Source: Pseudomonas huaxiensis (GTDB lineage Bacteria; Pseudomonadota; Gammaproteobacteria; Pseudomonadales; Pseudomonadaceae). From it: a stretch of DNA of 64,000 bases. Below are positions 6,740 to 18,885 of the stretch, piece after piece. The notes beneath the pieces were generated by a model, which worked only from the letters and a program-made list of their open reading frames with translations, had not been told where the DNA came from and made no database searches. The stretch spans positions 84,332-148,331 of the forward strand of contig NZ_QKVL01000013.1 of assembly GCF_003231275.1 (NCBI RefSeq). Reading direction: 5' to 3'. Both the position numbers and the translations under genes were made by a program. The stretch's first letter is position 1. Every line of letters begins with the position of its first letter.

Positions 6740-8638
6740 ATGATTTCCCGCTCCCGCTTGTTCGCCTGGCTGTTGTGGCCAATGCTGGTCCTGGGCAGTG
6801 CCGCGGCACTGGCTGAACCTGTCGAGGGGGCGGCGAAGGCGTTGCACCTGCTGGACGCCATCGGCGCGGATTACCCGGACACGGTGCAGTCCGGCAACGC
6901 GGTGGACAAGGCCGGCCATGGCAAGCAACTGGAGTTCGTCGGGGCCCTGCAAGGGTTGCTCGCCGACCTGCCGGAGCGGCCTCAGCGCAAGGCGTTGCAG
7001 GACGGCGTCAGTCATCTGCGCCAGGCCATCAGCGAACATCAGGATGGCGCCAGCGTGACGCGTCAGGCCCGGCAATTGGGCGCTGAACTGGCACTGGCGT
7101 ATGAAGTCAGCCAGGCCCCGGTCATCACCCCCGACCCGACACGCGGCGCGCCGCTCTATGCCCAGCATTGTTCGGTGTGCCACGGCGACAGCGGTGCTGG
7201 CGATGGCCCGGCGGGCCTCGGTCTGGAGCCGCCGCCCTCTAACCTGCGGGATGTCGCGCGTCTCGACCGCCTGAGCCTGTTCGATCTGTACAACACCCTC
7301 GGCCTGGGCATCGAAGGCACCGACATGCCGTCCTTCGCCGACCAGCTCGACGAGCGTCAGCGCTGGGACCTGGCTACCTACATCGCCGGTTTCAGTGCCG
7401 ACCCGGCCAAGGCCGTCAGTGACAAACCGTTCAACCTCGCCGACCTGGCACGTCAGACCCCGGCCGAAATCGAAGCGGCCCAAGGCGCGCAAGCGCTACC
7501 TGCATTCCGTGCCCAGCGGGCGAAGCCGCCACAGGTCCAGCGCGGTCCGGGGCAGTTGCTCGACTACACCGCCACCACCCTCGACCAGAGCCTGGCGGCC
7601 TACCAGCGCGGCGACCACGAGCAAGCCTACGACTTGTCGGTGGCGGCTTATCTGGAAGGCTTCGAACTGGTGGAAAGCTCGCTCGACAACGTCGACAGCA
7701 CCGTGCGCAAAGACACCGAAAAAGCCCTGATGGCTTACCGTCAGTCGCTTCAGGACGGCTTGCCGCTGGAGCAGGTCAGCCAGCGTCTGGCCGAGGCCAA
7801 AGCCAAGCTGAAGGTGTGCGCCGGCCTGTTGGGCAGTGATGGCCTGAGCTGGTCGCTGAGTTTTATCTCGGGCTTGCTGATTCTGTTGCGCGAAGGTCTG
7901 GAGGCGATCCTCGTGCTCGCGGCCATCCTCGCGTTCCTGCGCAACACCGGGCAGCAGGCGGCGGTGCGCAGCGTCAACATCGGTTGGGGGCTGGCGTTGC
8001 TGGCGGGCTTCGGCACCTGGGCGCTGGCCGCGTATGTGATCGATGTGGGCGGCGCGCAGCGCGAATTGCTCGAAGGCTGCACGGCGCTGTTCGCCTGCGT
8101 GATGGTGCTCTGGCTCGGCGTGTGGATGCACGATCGTCGGCATGCCGCGGCCTGGCAGGACTACATCAAGAGCAGCCTGGTCGGCGGCGGCGGTCGCTTC
8201 GGCTTTGCCATGCTGGCGTTCTTCTCGGTGTACCGCGAACTGTTCGAGGTGATCCTGTTCTACGAAACCCTCTGGTTGCAGGCCGGCCCGGCCGGGCATC
8301 AGGCGGTGCTGGCGGGCGGCGCCACGGCGCTGGTGCTGCTGGTGGGGCTGGCGTGGGTGATCCTGCGTGGCTCGGCCAAGTTGCCGCTGTCGCTGTTCTT
8401 CAGCATCAACGCAGCGCTGCTGTGCGCGCTATCGGTGGTGTTCGCCGGGCACGGCGTCAAGGCGCTGCAGGAGGCCGGGATCTTCGGCACCCGGCCGGTG
8501 CCGTTCTTCGACTTCGACTGGCTGGGCATCCACGCCGACGCTTATTCGTTGGCCGCCCAGGCCGCAGCTCTGCTGGCGATCGTGGTGCTGTATGGCCGCA
8601 GTTGGTTCAGCGAGCGGCGCCGCGTTTCGGCGCATTGA
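6740..8638 (+). CDS. FTR1-family iron permease with N-terminal cytochrome c domain
   Basis: A 632-residue fusion. It has a signal peptide (about 1-25, ending ALAEP), a helical periplasmic segment, then a c-type cytochrome domain with haem site CSVCH (Cys144, Cys147, His148) and a probable distal Met in DMPSF (Met196). A second helical region (about 270-360) precedes the FTR1 permease of about seven helices (370-625). Both iron-translocation motifs are intact: REGLE (384-388) and RELFE (499-503). FTR1 proteins import iron across the inner membrane, usually coupled to an oxidation step; the fused haem domain could pass electrons, which is inference. No EfeO or EfeB partner lies nearby. It appears to be transcribed alone or with the small yaiI gene. 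Confidence 0.9.
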   Translation: MISRSRLFAWLLWPMLVLGSAAALAEPVEGAAKALHLLDAIGADYPDTVQSGNAVDKAGHGKQLEFVGALQGLLADLPERPQRKALQDGVSHLRQAISEHQDGASVTRQARQLGAELALAYEVSQAPVITPDPTRGAPLYAQHCSVCHGDSGAGDGPAGLGLEPPPSNLRDVARLDRLSLFDLYNTLGLGIEGTDMPSFADQLDERQRWDLATYIAGFSADPAKAVSDKPFNLADLARQTPAEIEAAQGAQALPAFRAQRAKPPQVQRGPGQLLDYTATTLDQSLAAYQRGDHEQAYDLSVAAYLEGFELVESSLDNVDSTVRKDTEKALMAYRQSLQDGLPLEQVSQRLAEAKAKLKVCAGLLGSDGLSWSLSFISGLLILLREGLEAILVLAAILAFLRNTGQQAAVRSVNIGWGLALLAGFGTWALAAYVIDVGGAQRELLEGCTALFACVMVLWLGVWMHDRRHAAAWQDYIKSSLVGGGGRFGFAMLAFFSVYRELFEVILFYETLWLQAGPAGHQAVLAGGATALVLLVGLAWVILRGSAKLPLSLFFSINAALLCALSVVFAGHGVKALQEAGIFGTRPVPFFDFDWLGIHADAYSLAAQAAALLAIVVLYGRSWFSERRRVSAH

Positions 8639-8704
8639 TTTGAAGCGGGGCGGGCGAGCGGGGATACTGCCCGCCTGTTTCGTCTCGCTGTGGATAACTC
8701 AATG

Positions 8705-9166
8705 ATGCGTATCTGGATCGATGCCGACGCCTGCCCCAAGGCCGCGAAGGATCAGATCGTTAAATTCGCGCTCAAGCGTCAATTTGAAGTGGTGATGGTG
8801 GCCGGCGGGCCCCAGGCCAAGCCGCCTTTCGCCTGCGTAAAGCTGATCGTGGTGCCGAGCGGGCCGGATGCCGCCGATGATTACCTGGTGGAACACGCGG
8901 TCCCCGGCGAACTGGTGATCTGCAGTGATGTGCCGCTGGCCGACCGGCTGGTGAAGAAGGGCGTCGCTGCCCTCGACCCGCGTGGCCGCGAGTTCGATGA
9001 GCGCAACATGGGCGAGCGCCTGGCGGTGCGCAACCTGTTCACCGACCTGCGTGAGCAGGGCCAGGTCGGCGGCGGTCAGGCGCCTTATGGCGAACGCGAA
9101 AAGCAGGCGTTCGCCAATGCCCTCGACCGCATCCTGACGCGGCTGGCGCGGCAGTTCCCGGGCTGA
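8705..9166 (+). CDS. YaiI/YqxD family protein (UPF0178)
   Basis: About 153 residues starting MRIWIDADACP, the conserved N-terminus of UPF0178. Further conserved blocks are VPSGPDAADDYLVEHA, LVICSDVPLADRLVKKG and LDPRGREFDERNMGERLAVRNL. The conserved aspartates suggest a PIN-like nuclease fold, but no activity is established. Two adjacent ATGs (8702, 8705) and an in-frame GTG (8690) are possible starts; 8705 gives the canonical N-terminus, and no clear ribosome binding site settles it. It starts 66 bp after the FTR1 gene and is convergent with elbB. Confidence 0.88.
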   Translation: MRIWIDADACPKAAKDQIVKFALKRQFEVVMVAGGPQAKPPFACVKLIVVPSGPDAADDYLVEHAVPGELVICSDVPLADRLVKKGVAALDPRGREFDERNMGERLAVRNLFTDLREQGQVGGGQAPYGEREKQAFANALDRILTRLARQFPG

Positions 9167-9196
9167 GGCCCGAGCCGTCAGCCCGGCTAGCCTCGG

Positions 9197-9862
9197 TCAC
9201 TCACCTTCGTGGGTCAGTTCCAGTACGCGGTCGACCAGCTTGTAGATACCGCCGGCGGCGTCGCTGATGGACTGGGCGAGCATGTAGGCCGGGGTGCTGA
9301 CCAACTTGCGCGCGGTGTCTTCGACAATGCCGTGCACATCGCACTCTTCGTGGGTGCCGCCCATCTTGACGATGGCTGCACTGATCTCGGCATCGTTGCC
9401 GATGGTGCAGACCACGCCCGGGCCGTAGATCTTCGCCGCCAGCGCCGGCGAGATGCAGATCAGGCCTACCGGCTTGCCGGCTTCGGCGAACGCTTCAGCC
9501 AGGGCCAGGACATCCGGGTGCACGGTGCAGTTGGCGCCTTCAAGGAGCAGGTTGGAGAGGTTTTTTGCGCTGCCGAAGCCACCCGGCACGATCAGCGCGT
9601 CGAAGTCGTTGGCATCGGCTTCGCGCAGGTCCTTGATATTGCCGCGGGCGATCCGTGCGGACTCCACCAGCACATTGCGCGACTCGGGCATTTCCTCGCC
9701 GGTGAGGTGGTTGATCACGTGCAGTTGCGCGATATTCGGCGCGAAGCACTGCACCTGCGCGCCGCGCTGGTCGAGGCGCAGCAGGGTGATGACGCTTTCA
9801 TGGATTTCCGCGCCGTCGTAGACGCCGCAGCCTGACAGAATCACAGCAACTTTTTTGGTCAT
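9197..9862 (-). CDS. elbB: ElbB, DJ-1/PfpI-superfamily glyoxalase-like protein
   Basis: A 221-residue protein that aligns through its length with ElbB (isoprenoid biosynthesis protein with amidotransferase-like fold). It has VILSGCGVYDGAEIHESV at the N-terminus, the nucleophile-elbow region GLICISPALAAKIYG, and the conserved TIGNDAEISAAIVKMGGTHE stretch shortened here by context. The E. coli homologue has weak glyoxalase activity and was linked to isoprenoid synthesis; the in vivo role is uncertain. Single gene, convergent with yaiI, upstream region shared with the sterol desaturase gene. Confidence 0.92.
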   Translation of the reverse strand: MTKKVAVILSGCGVYDGAEIHESVITLLRLDQRGAQVQCFAPNIAQLHVINHLTGEEMPESRNVLVESARIARGNIKDLREADANDFDALIVPGGFGSAKNLSNLLLEGANCTVHPDVLALAEAFAEAGKPVGLICISPALAAKIYGPGVVCTIGNDAEISAAIVKMGGTHEECDVHGIVEDTARKLVSTPAYMLAQSISDAAGGIYKLVDRVLELTHEGE

Positions 9863-9975
9863 GCTTTCTACTCCCGATTCGAGGCGCTAAATGTCGTCTA
9901 ATTTGGCAGTTGTCGCCATAGGGATTCCCGCATTGCGGGCCTAATCTTGATCCATTGCCAGAAAATGGACTCGCC

Positions 9976-11274
9976 ATGGACTTCATCCTGCTTGCCGTGC
10001 CGTTTTTCTTCGTATTGATCGCGGTCGAACTGCTGGCTGACCGCTGGCGTGGCGTGAGCAATTATCGGTTGGCGGATGCCGTCAACAGCCTGAGTGCGGG
10101 GGTGTTGTCGACCACCACAGGGCTGTTGACCAAGGGGGTCGGGCTGGTCAGTTACGCCATTGCCCTGGAGCATCTGGCGCTGTTCGAATTGCCGGCAGAT
10201 GCCTGGTGGGTGTGGGTGCTGGCGTTTGTTGCCTATGACTTCTGCTACTACTGGCTGCATCGCTTCGGCCACGAACGCAACATCCTCTGGGCCGCGCATT
10301 CGGTGCATCACCAGAGCGAGGACTACAACCTTTCTACTGCGCTGCGTCAGACCAGTACCGGCTTTCTGCTGTCGTGGATCTTCTACCTGCCGCTGGCGGT
10401 GCTGGGTGTGCCACTGCTGGTGTTCGTCAGCGTCGGCGCGCTGAACCTGCTGTATCAGTTCTGGGTGCATACCCGGCACATTCCCAAGCTCGGCTGGTAT
10501 GAATGGCTGTTTGTCACGCCGTCCAATCATCGCGTCCACCATGCGCAGAATCCTATCTACATAGATCGCAACTACGGTGGCGTGTTCATTCTCTGGGACC
10601 GGCTGTTCGGCACCTTCCTCGAAGAAGACGATAACGAACCCGTGGTGTTCGGGGTGACCACGCCGCTGGCGAGCTGGAATCCGCTGTGGGCCAATCTGCA
10701 GTTCTACGCCCAGCTCTGGGCGGATGCGCGGCGTACAGGGCACTGGTGGGACAAGCTGCGGATCTGGTTCATGCCGACTGGCTGGCGGCCGGCCGATGTG
10801 GTGCAACGTTATCCACAGGCGAAGCAGGATCTGACGAATTTCCGCAAGTTCGAGGTGCCACTGGGTGGGGCTCAGCAGCTTTACGTGCTGCTGCAATTCG
10901 CGGTCTATGTGGCGCTGGGCAGCTATCTGATGAACGCAGGCGGGCACCTGCCGCTGGCAGCGTTGCTGCTGGGCTGGGGGATGATGGCGTTTGGATTGTT
11001 CGTGTTGGGGACGGCGCTGGAGAACCGTCCCTGGGCGCGGCGCCTGGAACTGGCGCGGCTGGGGCTGAACCTGCCGGCCTATGCGCTGGCCGGTGTGACC
11101 GGTTTAGGGCCGGTCACCGCCCTGGGGTGGGTCGCGCTGCTCGGTTACAGCCTGCTCAGCCTGATCGGCCTGTACTTGAGCCGCCGCTTCCTGTTTGGCA
11201 ATGCGCGCGGCCTTGAACCGGCGGCGCAGCCACAGCAGGGCGCCGAGCACCAGCAGGCCGCCGAGCACCCATAG
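9976..11274 (+). CDS. Sterol desaturase/fatty-acid hydroxylase family membrane protein with extended C-terminus
   Basis: A 432-residue integral membrane protein of the di-iron hydroxylase superfamily. Histidine clusters are visible as HRFGH (95-99), HSVHH (108-112), HTRH (165-168) and HRVHH (185-189), as required for the metal site. A C-terminal four-helix region (about 295-400) follows. Substrate unknown (lipid or sterol-like). I use ATG 9976 rather than the in-frame TTG at 9955. The last 57 codons lie antisense to the convergent DedA gene, and the very end is a hydrophilic Q/A/E/P tail (QPQQGAEHQQAAEHP), which looks like a readthrough extension rather than conserved protein. Confidence 0.87.
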   Translation: MDFILLAVPFFFVLIAVELLADRWRGVSNYRLADAVNSLSAGVLSTTTGLLTKGVGLVSYAIALEHLALFELPADAWWVWVLAFVAYDFCYYWLHRFGHERNILWAAHSVHHQSEDYNLSTALRQTSTGFLLSWIFYLPLAVLGVPLLVFVSVGALNLLYQFWVHTRHIPKLGWYEWLFVTPSNHRVHHAQNPIYIDRNYGGVFILWDRLFGTFLEEDDNEPVVFGVTTPLASWNPLWANLQFYAQLWADARRTGHWWDKLRIWFMPTGWRPADVVQRYPQAKQDLTNFRKFEVPLGGAQQLYVLLQFAVYVALGSYLMNAGGHLPLAALLLGWGMMAFGLFVLGTALENRPWARRLELARLGLNLPAYALAGVTGLGPVTALGWVALLGYSLLSLIGLYLSRRFLFGNARGLEPAAQPQQGAEHQQAAEHP

Positions 11275-11751
11275 CTCGTACTTCTTCACGTTGCCCAACA
11301 GGCCTTCGAGAATCGCGCCGAAGTGGTAGGCGGCGGCACCCAGGGCCAGCGCCCAGACTGCCGCGCCGATGCCGTTGAGCAACAGGTAGCGGCGTGGTGG
11401 ATAACCGGACAGGCCGATGGCGACCGGCATCACGGTACGCAGGCCGTAGACGAAACGGAAACTCAGCACCCAGATGTCCGGGTGGCGGCGGATATGCTCC
11501 AGCGCCCGGTCGCCCATCAACTGCCAGCGCGGCTTGCGTGCCAGCAACTTGCGCCCATGACGACGGCCCATGAAGTACCAGAGCTGATCGCCGGCATAGC
11601 TGCCGAAGAACGCCACCAGCACCACCAGGTTGATGTCCATGTATCCGCGGAACGCAAGGAATCCGGCCAGTACCAGGATGGTCTCGCCTTCAAAAAACGT
11701 ACCTAGAAAAAGGGCAAAGTAGCCGAAATCTTGCAGGAATTCTTGAAGCAT
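11104..11751 (-). CDS. DedA/SNARE-associated family membrane protein
   Basis: A 215-residue inner-membrane protein. It has the DedA pattern: FLGTFFEGETILVLAGFLA, a second conserved block GSYAGDQLWYFMGRRHGRK, then FRFVYGLRTVMPVAIGLSG, followed by C-terminal helices and a charged, glutamine-rich tail. DedA proteins are needed for envelope and proton-motive-force homeostasis, and some act as lipid flippases (undecaprenyl-phosphate or phosphatidylethanolamine); which applies here is unknown. Its 3' end overlaps the convergent desaturase gene by 171 bp. It is divergent from hemB. Confidence 0.9.
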   Translation of the reverse strand: MLQEFLQDFGYFALFLGTFFEGETILVLAGFLAFRGYMDINLVVLVAFFGSYAGDQLWYFMGRRHGRKLLARKPRWQLMGDRALEHIRRHPDIWVLSFRFVYGLRTVMPVAIGLSGYPPRRYLLLNGIGAAVWALALGAAAYHFGAILEGLLGNVKKYELWVLGGLLVLGALLWLRRRFKAARIAKQEAAAQVQADQAEQAVTEQRDPPQGGDRP

Positions 11752-11773
11752 TTTCTGGATGCTGGCGAAATGA

Positions 11774-12970
<1,197 letters not shown>

Positions 12971-12989
12971 CGCCCTTCAGGAACGCAAG

Positions 12990-15215
12990 ATGAATAACGA
13001 AGCACTGATCGAAGACGCTGTTAAGGATGCACCAGCCGTTCCCGAGCAACTGGTGGAAACCCCGCCAGAACCCGAGGTGGTCGCCGCTCCCCCGGCAGAG
13101 GCGCCGGCGGTTGCTCCGGCACCCGTTGTCGCGGTGCCGGGCCTGGATGAAAGCAGCCTTTACATCCATCGCGAACTGTCGCAGTTGCAGTTCAACATCC
13201 GTGTGCTGGAGCAGGCGCTGGATGAGTCCTATCCCCTGCTGGAGCGGCTGAAGTTTCTGCTGATCTTCTCCAGCAACCTGGATGAGTTCTTCGAAATTCG
13301 TGTTGCGGGCCTGAAGAAGCAGATTACCTTCGCTCGCGAGCAGGCCGGCGCCGACGGCCTGCAGCCGCACCAGGCACTGGCGCGGATCAGCGACCTGGTG
13401 CACCACGAAGTGCAGCGCCAGTACGCCATCCTCAACGAAGTGCTGCTGCCGGAGCTGGAAAAGCACCAGATCCGCTTCATCCGTCGCCGTCATTGGACGA
13501 CCAAGCTCAAGACCTGGGTGCGTCGCTTCTTCCGCGACGAGATCGCGCCCATCATCACGCCGATCGGCCTCGACCCGACTCACCCGTTCCCGTTGCTGGT
13601 GAACAAGAGCCTGAACTTCATCGTCGAGCTGGAAGGTATCGATGCCTTCGGTCGCGACTCCGGCCTGGCGATCATCCCGGCGCCGCGCTTGCTGCCGCGG
13701 GTTATCCGGGTGCCGGAAGAGGTCGGTGGTCCTGGCGACAACTATGTATTCCTTTCGTCGATGATCCATGCGCACGCCGACGACCTGTTCCAGGGCATGA
13801 AGGTCAAGGGCTGCTACCAGTTCCGTCTGACCCGTAACGCCGACCTGGCGCTGGACTCCGAAGATGTGGAAGACCTGGCCCGCGCCCTGCGCGGCGAGCT
13901 GTTCTCCCGTCGCTACGGTGACGCAGTGCGTCTTGAGGTCGCCGACACTTGCCCGAAACACCTGTCCGACTACCTGCTCAAGCAGTTCAGCCTGAGCGAG
14001 AGCGAGCTGTATCAGGTCAATGGGCCGGTCAACCTGACCCGCCTGTTCAGCATCACCGGCCTGGACAGCCATCCAGAGCTGCAATACACGCCGTTCACCC
14101 CGGCGATCCCCAAGCTGTTGCAGAACAGCGAGAACATTTTCAGCGTGGTAAGCAAGCAGGACATCCTGCTGATGCACCCGTTCGAGTCGTTCACCCCGGT
14201 CGTGGACATGCTGCGTCAGGCCGCCAAGGACCCGCACGTCCTGGCCGTGCGTCAGACCCTTTACCGCAGCGGCGCCAACTCGGAAATCGTCGATGCGTTG
14301 GTGGACGCGGCGCGTAACGGCAAGGAGGTCACTGCGGTGATCGAATTGCGCGCGCGCTTCGACGAAGAGTCCAACCTGCAGATGGCCAGCCGCCTGCAGG
14401 CCGCTGGTGCCGTGGTGATCTACGGTGTGGTCGGCTTCAAGACCCACGCCAAGATGATGCTGATCCTGCGTCGCGAAGCCGGCGAGATCGTCCGCTACGC
14501 GCACCTGGGTACCGGCAACTACCACGCCGGCAACGCCCGCCTGTACACCGACTACAGCCTGCTGACCTCCGACGACGCCCTGTGCGAGGACGTCGGCAAG
14601 TTGTTCAGCCAGTTGATCGGCATGGGCAAGACCCTGCGCATGAAGAAGTTGCTGCACGCGCCTTTCACCCTGAAGAAAGGCATGCTCGACATGATTGCGC
14701 GGGAAACCCAGTTCGCCGTGGAAGGCAAGCCGGCGCACATCATCGCCAAGTTCAACTCGCTGACCGATCCGAAGATCATCCGCGCGCTGTACAAGGCCAG
14801 CCAGTCGGGCGTGCGCATCGATCTGGTGGTGCGTGGCATGTGCTGCCTGCGTCCGGGCATCGCCGGCGTCTCGCACAACATCCAGGTGCGCTCGATCATC
14901 GGCCGCTTCCTGGAGCACACCCGGGTGTTCTACTTCCTCAATGGCGGCGATGAGCAGATCTTCCTGTCCAGCGCCGACTGGATGGAGCGCAACCTCGACA
15001 AGCGCGTCGAGACCTGCTTCCCGGTCGAGGGCAAGAAACTGCTGCTACGGGTGAAGAAAGAGCTGGAAGGGTACCTGACCGACAACACCCACTCGTGGAT
15101 CCTGCAACCGGACGGCCGCTACGTACGCAGCACGCCGACCGGCAACCAGAACCCACGCAGTGTTCAGGCGACTCTGCTCGAGCGCCTGAGCAATCCGGTG
15201 CTTATCGTACGCTGA
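12990..15215 (+). CDS. ppk1: Polyphosphate kinase 1
   Basis: A 741-residue enzyme that reversibly polymerises the gamma-phosphate of ATP into polyphosphate. The N-terminal 45 or so residues are a low-complexity Ala/Pro/Val/Glu extension. After that come the N domain ([20 protein letters not shown]), the head domain, and two phospholipase D-like C domains. [11 protein letters not shown] holds the phospho-accepting histidine, and AHLGTGNYH and [12 protein letters not shown] are other conserved blocks. The ribosome binding site is AGGAACGCAAG before ATG 12990. It is probably co-transcribed with hemB and overlaps the convergent ppx by 14 bp. Confidence 0.97.
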   Translation: MNNEALIEDAVKDAPAVPEQLVETPPEPEVVAAPPAEAPAVAPAPVVAVPGLDESSLYIHRELSQLQFNIRVLEQALDESYPLLERLKFLLIFSSNLDEFFEIRVAGLKKQITFAREQAGADGLQPHQALARISDLVHHEVQRQYAILNEVLLPELEKHQIRFIRRRHWTTKLKTWVRRFFRDEIAPIITPIGLDPTHPFPLLVNKSLNFIVELEGIDAFGRDSGLAIIPAPRLLPRVIRVPEEVGGPGDNYVFLSSMIHAHADDLFQGMKVKGCYQFRLTRNADLALDSEDVEDLARALRGELFSRRYGDAVRLEVADTCPKHLSDYLLKQFSLSESELYQVNGPVNLTRLFSITGLDSHPELQYTPFTPAIPKLLQNSENIFSVVSKQDILLMHPFESFTPVVDMLRQAAKDPHVLAVRQTLYRSGANSEIVDALVDAARNGKEVTAVIELRARFDEESNLQMASRLQAAGAVVIYGVVGFKTHAKMMLILRREAGEIVRYAHLGTGNYHAGNARLYTDYSLLTSDDALCEDVGKLFSQLIGMGKTLRMKKLLHAPFTLKKGMLDMIARETQFAVEGKPAHIIAKFNSLTDPKIIRALYKASQSGVRIDLVVRGMCCLRPGIAGVSHNIQVRSIIGRFLEHTRVFYFLNGGDEQIFLSSADWMERNLDKRVETCFPVEGKKLLLRVKKELEGYLTDNTHSWILQPDGRYVRSTPTGNQNPRSVQATLLERLSNPVLIVR

Positions 15216-16704
15216 GGACGAAACCGACCCGGGCCAACCACTCGGCTTCCTGTTCGAAGTCGGCCCGGGTCAACTGGTTCTCTTCCAGCCAGTTATCCGG
15301 GAACGCGATGGCCAGGCTGTCGCCATTGGCGTGCAGTTCCACCTTCGGCATCTGTTGGGTGCCGCGGATGTGGTGGAACAGGATGGCGAAGCGCAGCAGC
15401 ACGCACAGGCGAATGAGCTTCACGCCTTCGTCGCCGAAGTCGGCGAACTTGTCCTTGGGAATGTTACGGCGGTGGCCACGTACCAGCAGGGCCAGCATTT
15501 GCTGGTCTTCGCGGGAGAAGCCGGCCAGATCGGAGTGTTCGATCAGGTAGGCGCCGTGCTTGTGGTAGTGATAGTGGGCGATGTCCAGGCCCACTTCATG
15601 CACCTTGGCCGCCCAGCCCAGCAGTTCACGCCAGATCCCGTCCTGCAGATCCCACGCCGTGGCCACCTGGTCGAAGGCGTGCAATGCCTTGCGCTCGACC
15701 CGGGCGACCTGGCCCTGATCGACGTGGTAGCGCTCCATCAGCGAGGTGAGGGTGCGCTCGCGCACGTCTTCATGATGGTGGCGGCCGAGCAGGTCATAGA
15801 GCACGCCTTCGCGCAGGGCGCCGTCGCAGTGGTCCATGCGTTGCAGTTCGAGGGCGTCGAAAATCGCTTCGAGGATCGCCAGGCCCGCCGGGAAGATCGC
15901 CCGGCGGTCAGGTTTGACGCCGTCGAAGTCGATCTTCTCGATCTCGCCCAGCTTGAACAGCTTGCGCTTGAGCCAGGCCAGGCCTTCGGCGTTGACTTCA
16001 CCGTTGCCCAGGCCGCCTGCCTTGATGGCAAGACCAATGGCGCGGATGGTGCCGGACGAACCGATGGCTTCATCCCAGCCCAGGCGGTGCAGGGCGGTTT
16101 CGATGCTCATCAGTTCCAGGCGCGCCGCGGTGTAGGCCTGGGCGTAGCGTGCCGGGGTGATCTTGCCGTCGCGGAAATAACGCTGGGTGAAGCTGACACA
16201 GCCCATTTGCAGGCTTTCGCGCAGCAGCGGTTCGAAGCGCTGGCCGATGATGAACTCGGTACTGCCGCCGCCGATGTCGGCCACCAGGCGCTTGCCAGGG
16301 GTGTCGGCGAGGGTATGGGAAACACCCAGATAAATGAGGCGGGCTTCCTCGCGGCCGGAAATCACTTCCACCGGATGGCCGAGGATTTCTTCGGCGCGGC
16401 GGATGAACTCGCCACGGTTGCGCGCTTCGCGCAGGGCGTTGGTGCCGACGATGCGCACCGAGCCCTGGGGCATGCCGTTGATCAGTTGGGCGAAGCGCTT
16501 GAGGCAATCGAGGCCGCGCTGCATGGATTCTTCGTTGAGCTGGCGCTCTTCATTGATGCCAGCCGCCAGTTGAACCTTCTCGCCGAGCCGCTCGAGGATG
16601 CGGATTTCGCTGTGATGGGCTTTGGCTACAACCATATGGAAACTGTTGGAGCCAAGGTCAATGGCGGCGATCAGGGAAAGGTTCTTGGCAGTGGAATGCG
16701 GCAT
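15202..16704 (-). CDS. ppx: Exopolyphosphatase (Ppx/GppA family)
   Basis: A 500-residue enzyme releasing phosphate from polyphosphate chain ends. It has the ASKHA ATPase-like motifs [16 protein letters not shown] at the N-terminus and [15 protein letters not shown] (about 145-160). A C-terminal HD-like helical domain follows (about 315-500; [19 protein letters not shown]). Length and layout fit Ppx rather than the shorter Ppx2/GppA forms. The ATG at 16704 gives the expected start. Its 3' end overlaps ppk1 tail to tail, so the opposing enzymes are transcribed toward each other. Confidence 0.96.
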   Translation of the reverse strand: MPHSTAKNLSLIAAIDLGSNSFHMVVAKAHHSEIRILERLGEKVQLAAGINEERQLNEESMQRGLDCLKRFAQLINGMPQGSVRIVGTNALREARNRGEFIRRAEEILGHPVEVISGREEARLIYLGVSHTLADTPGKRLVADIGGGSTEFIIGQRFEPLLRESLQMGCVSFTQRYFRDGKITPARYAQAYTAARLELMSIETALHRLGWDEAIGSSGTIRAIGLAIKAGGLGNGEVNAEGLAWLKRKLFKLGEIEKIDFDGVKPDRRAIFPAGLAILEAIFDALELQRMDHCDGALREGVLYDLLGRHHHEDVRERTLTSLMERYHVDQGQVARVERKALHAFDQVATAWDLQDGIWRELLGWAAKVHEVGLDIAHYHYHKHGAYLIEHSDLAGFSREDQQMLALLVRGHRRNIPKDKFADFGDEGVKLIRLCVLLRFAILFHHIRGTQQMPKVELHANGDSLAIAFPDNWLEENQLTRADFEQEAEWLARVGFVLSVR

Positions 16705-16943
16705 GTGATGGCTTCTCGGTCGTTAACCCGGCAATCCTGCCACGATAGTCGGTTTACGCCAACGCGGAGCAGTGCAAGGCTTGATATGGCGCAGTTTCGC
16801 GTAGGAATTGTGTCTTTTGTGTGACAGCCGATACCCAAGATCATGAACTACCATAGACAGACTCAATCGCTGGCGGCTTCCTGTCGGCAGAGAGGGCCGT
16901 TATGATGGGCAACGTTTTTTTGCTTCCGAACCTGGAGATTTCC

Positions 16944-17273
16944 ATGAGCAGCGATCTTATCAAACACGTTACCGACGCCAGCTTCGAGGCCGACGTACTG
17001 CAGGCTGAGGGCCCTGTACTGGTCGACTACTGGGCTGAGTGGTGCGGTCCTTGCAAAATGATCGCTCCGGTCCTGGACGCTATCGCCGAGGATTACAACG
17101 ACAAGCTGACCATCGCCAAGCTGAACATCGACTCAAACCCGGATACTCCGGGCAAGCACGGTGTTCGGGGTATCCCGACCCTGATGCTGTTCAAGGACGG
17201 CCAGGTTGCAGCCACCAAGGTCGGCGCCCTGTCGAAATCTCAGTTGCAAGCGTTCATCGACGCCAATATCTGA
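16944..17273 (+). CDS. trxA: Thioredoxin 1
   Basis: A 109-residue cytosolic disulfide reductase with active site WCGPC (33-37), the structural GIPTLMLF cis-Pro segment and the usual [15 protein letters not shown] context. It reduces protein disulfides using electrons from thioredoxin reductase. ATG 16944 is preceded by CTGGAGATTTCC; an upstream in-frame ATG at 16902 would add a 14-residue non-homologous extension with a run of seven T. A strong terminator follows, so it is monocistronic. Confidence 0.98.
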   Translation: MSSDLIKHVTDASFEADVLQAEGPVLVDYWAEWCGPCKMIAPVLDAIAEDYNDKLTIAKLNIDSNPDTPGKHGVRGIPTLMLFKDGQVAATKVGALSKSQLQAFIDANI

Positions 17274-17280
17274 GTCTGTA

Positions 17281-17310
17281 AAAGCCCCGCATTTGTCGGG
17301 GCTTTTCTCA
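17281..17310 (+). terminator. Rho-independent terminator of trxA
   Basis: Perfect 10-bp stem AAAAGCCCCG / CGGGGCTTTT with a seven-base loop, beginning 7 bp after the trxA stop. Confidence 0.92.
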
Positions 17311-17498
17311 TTCTGGTGACTAGACGCCAGAAAAAGCAGGTGTTAAATTCGGCCTCGCATTGTTTCTTCAATGCCCCCTGCACACCGCCGCCGCCTTCCA
17401 ATTCGAACTTGTGCGCGATCCTGTCGCCTTCTCTGCGGCGCGGCCTCATTAAGCCAGATGCTTAATCTCCCTTCTTACATGATTACCTCAATCCCCTT

Positions 17499-18758
<1,260 letters not shown>

Positions 18759-18774
18759 GCACTCGCTGTAGGCA

Positions 18775-18798
18775 AGAGCCGGGGAAACCCGGCTTTTT
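18775..18798 (+). terminator. Rho-independent terminator after rho
   Basis: Stem AGCCGGG / CCCGGCT with a GAAA tetraloop and a T run; starts 17 bp after the rho stop. Confidence 0.9.
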
Positions 18799-18885
18799 GC
18801 TATCTATCTTACGGACTATTCTGACTGGCCCGGTTCGGCGCTACACTGCCCGTCCCGACCGATACGGCCAATACGAGGCTCACGC

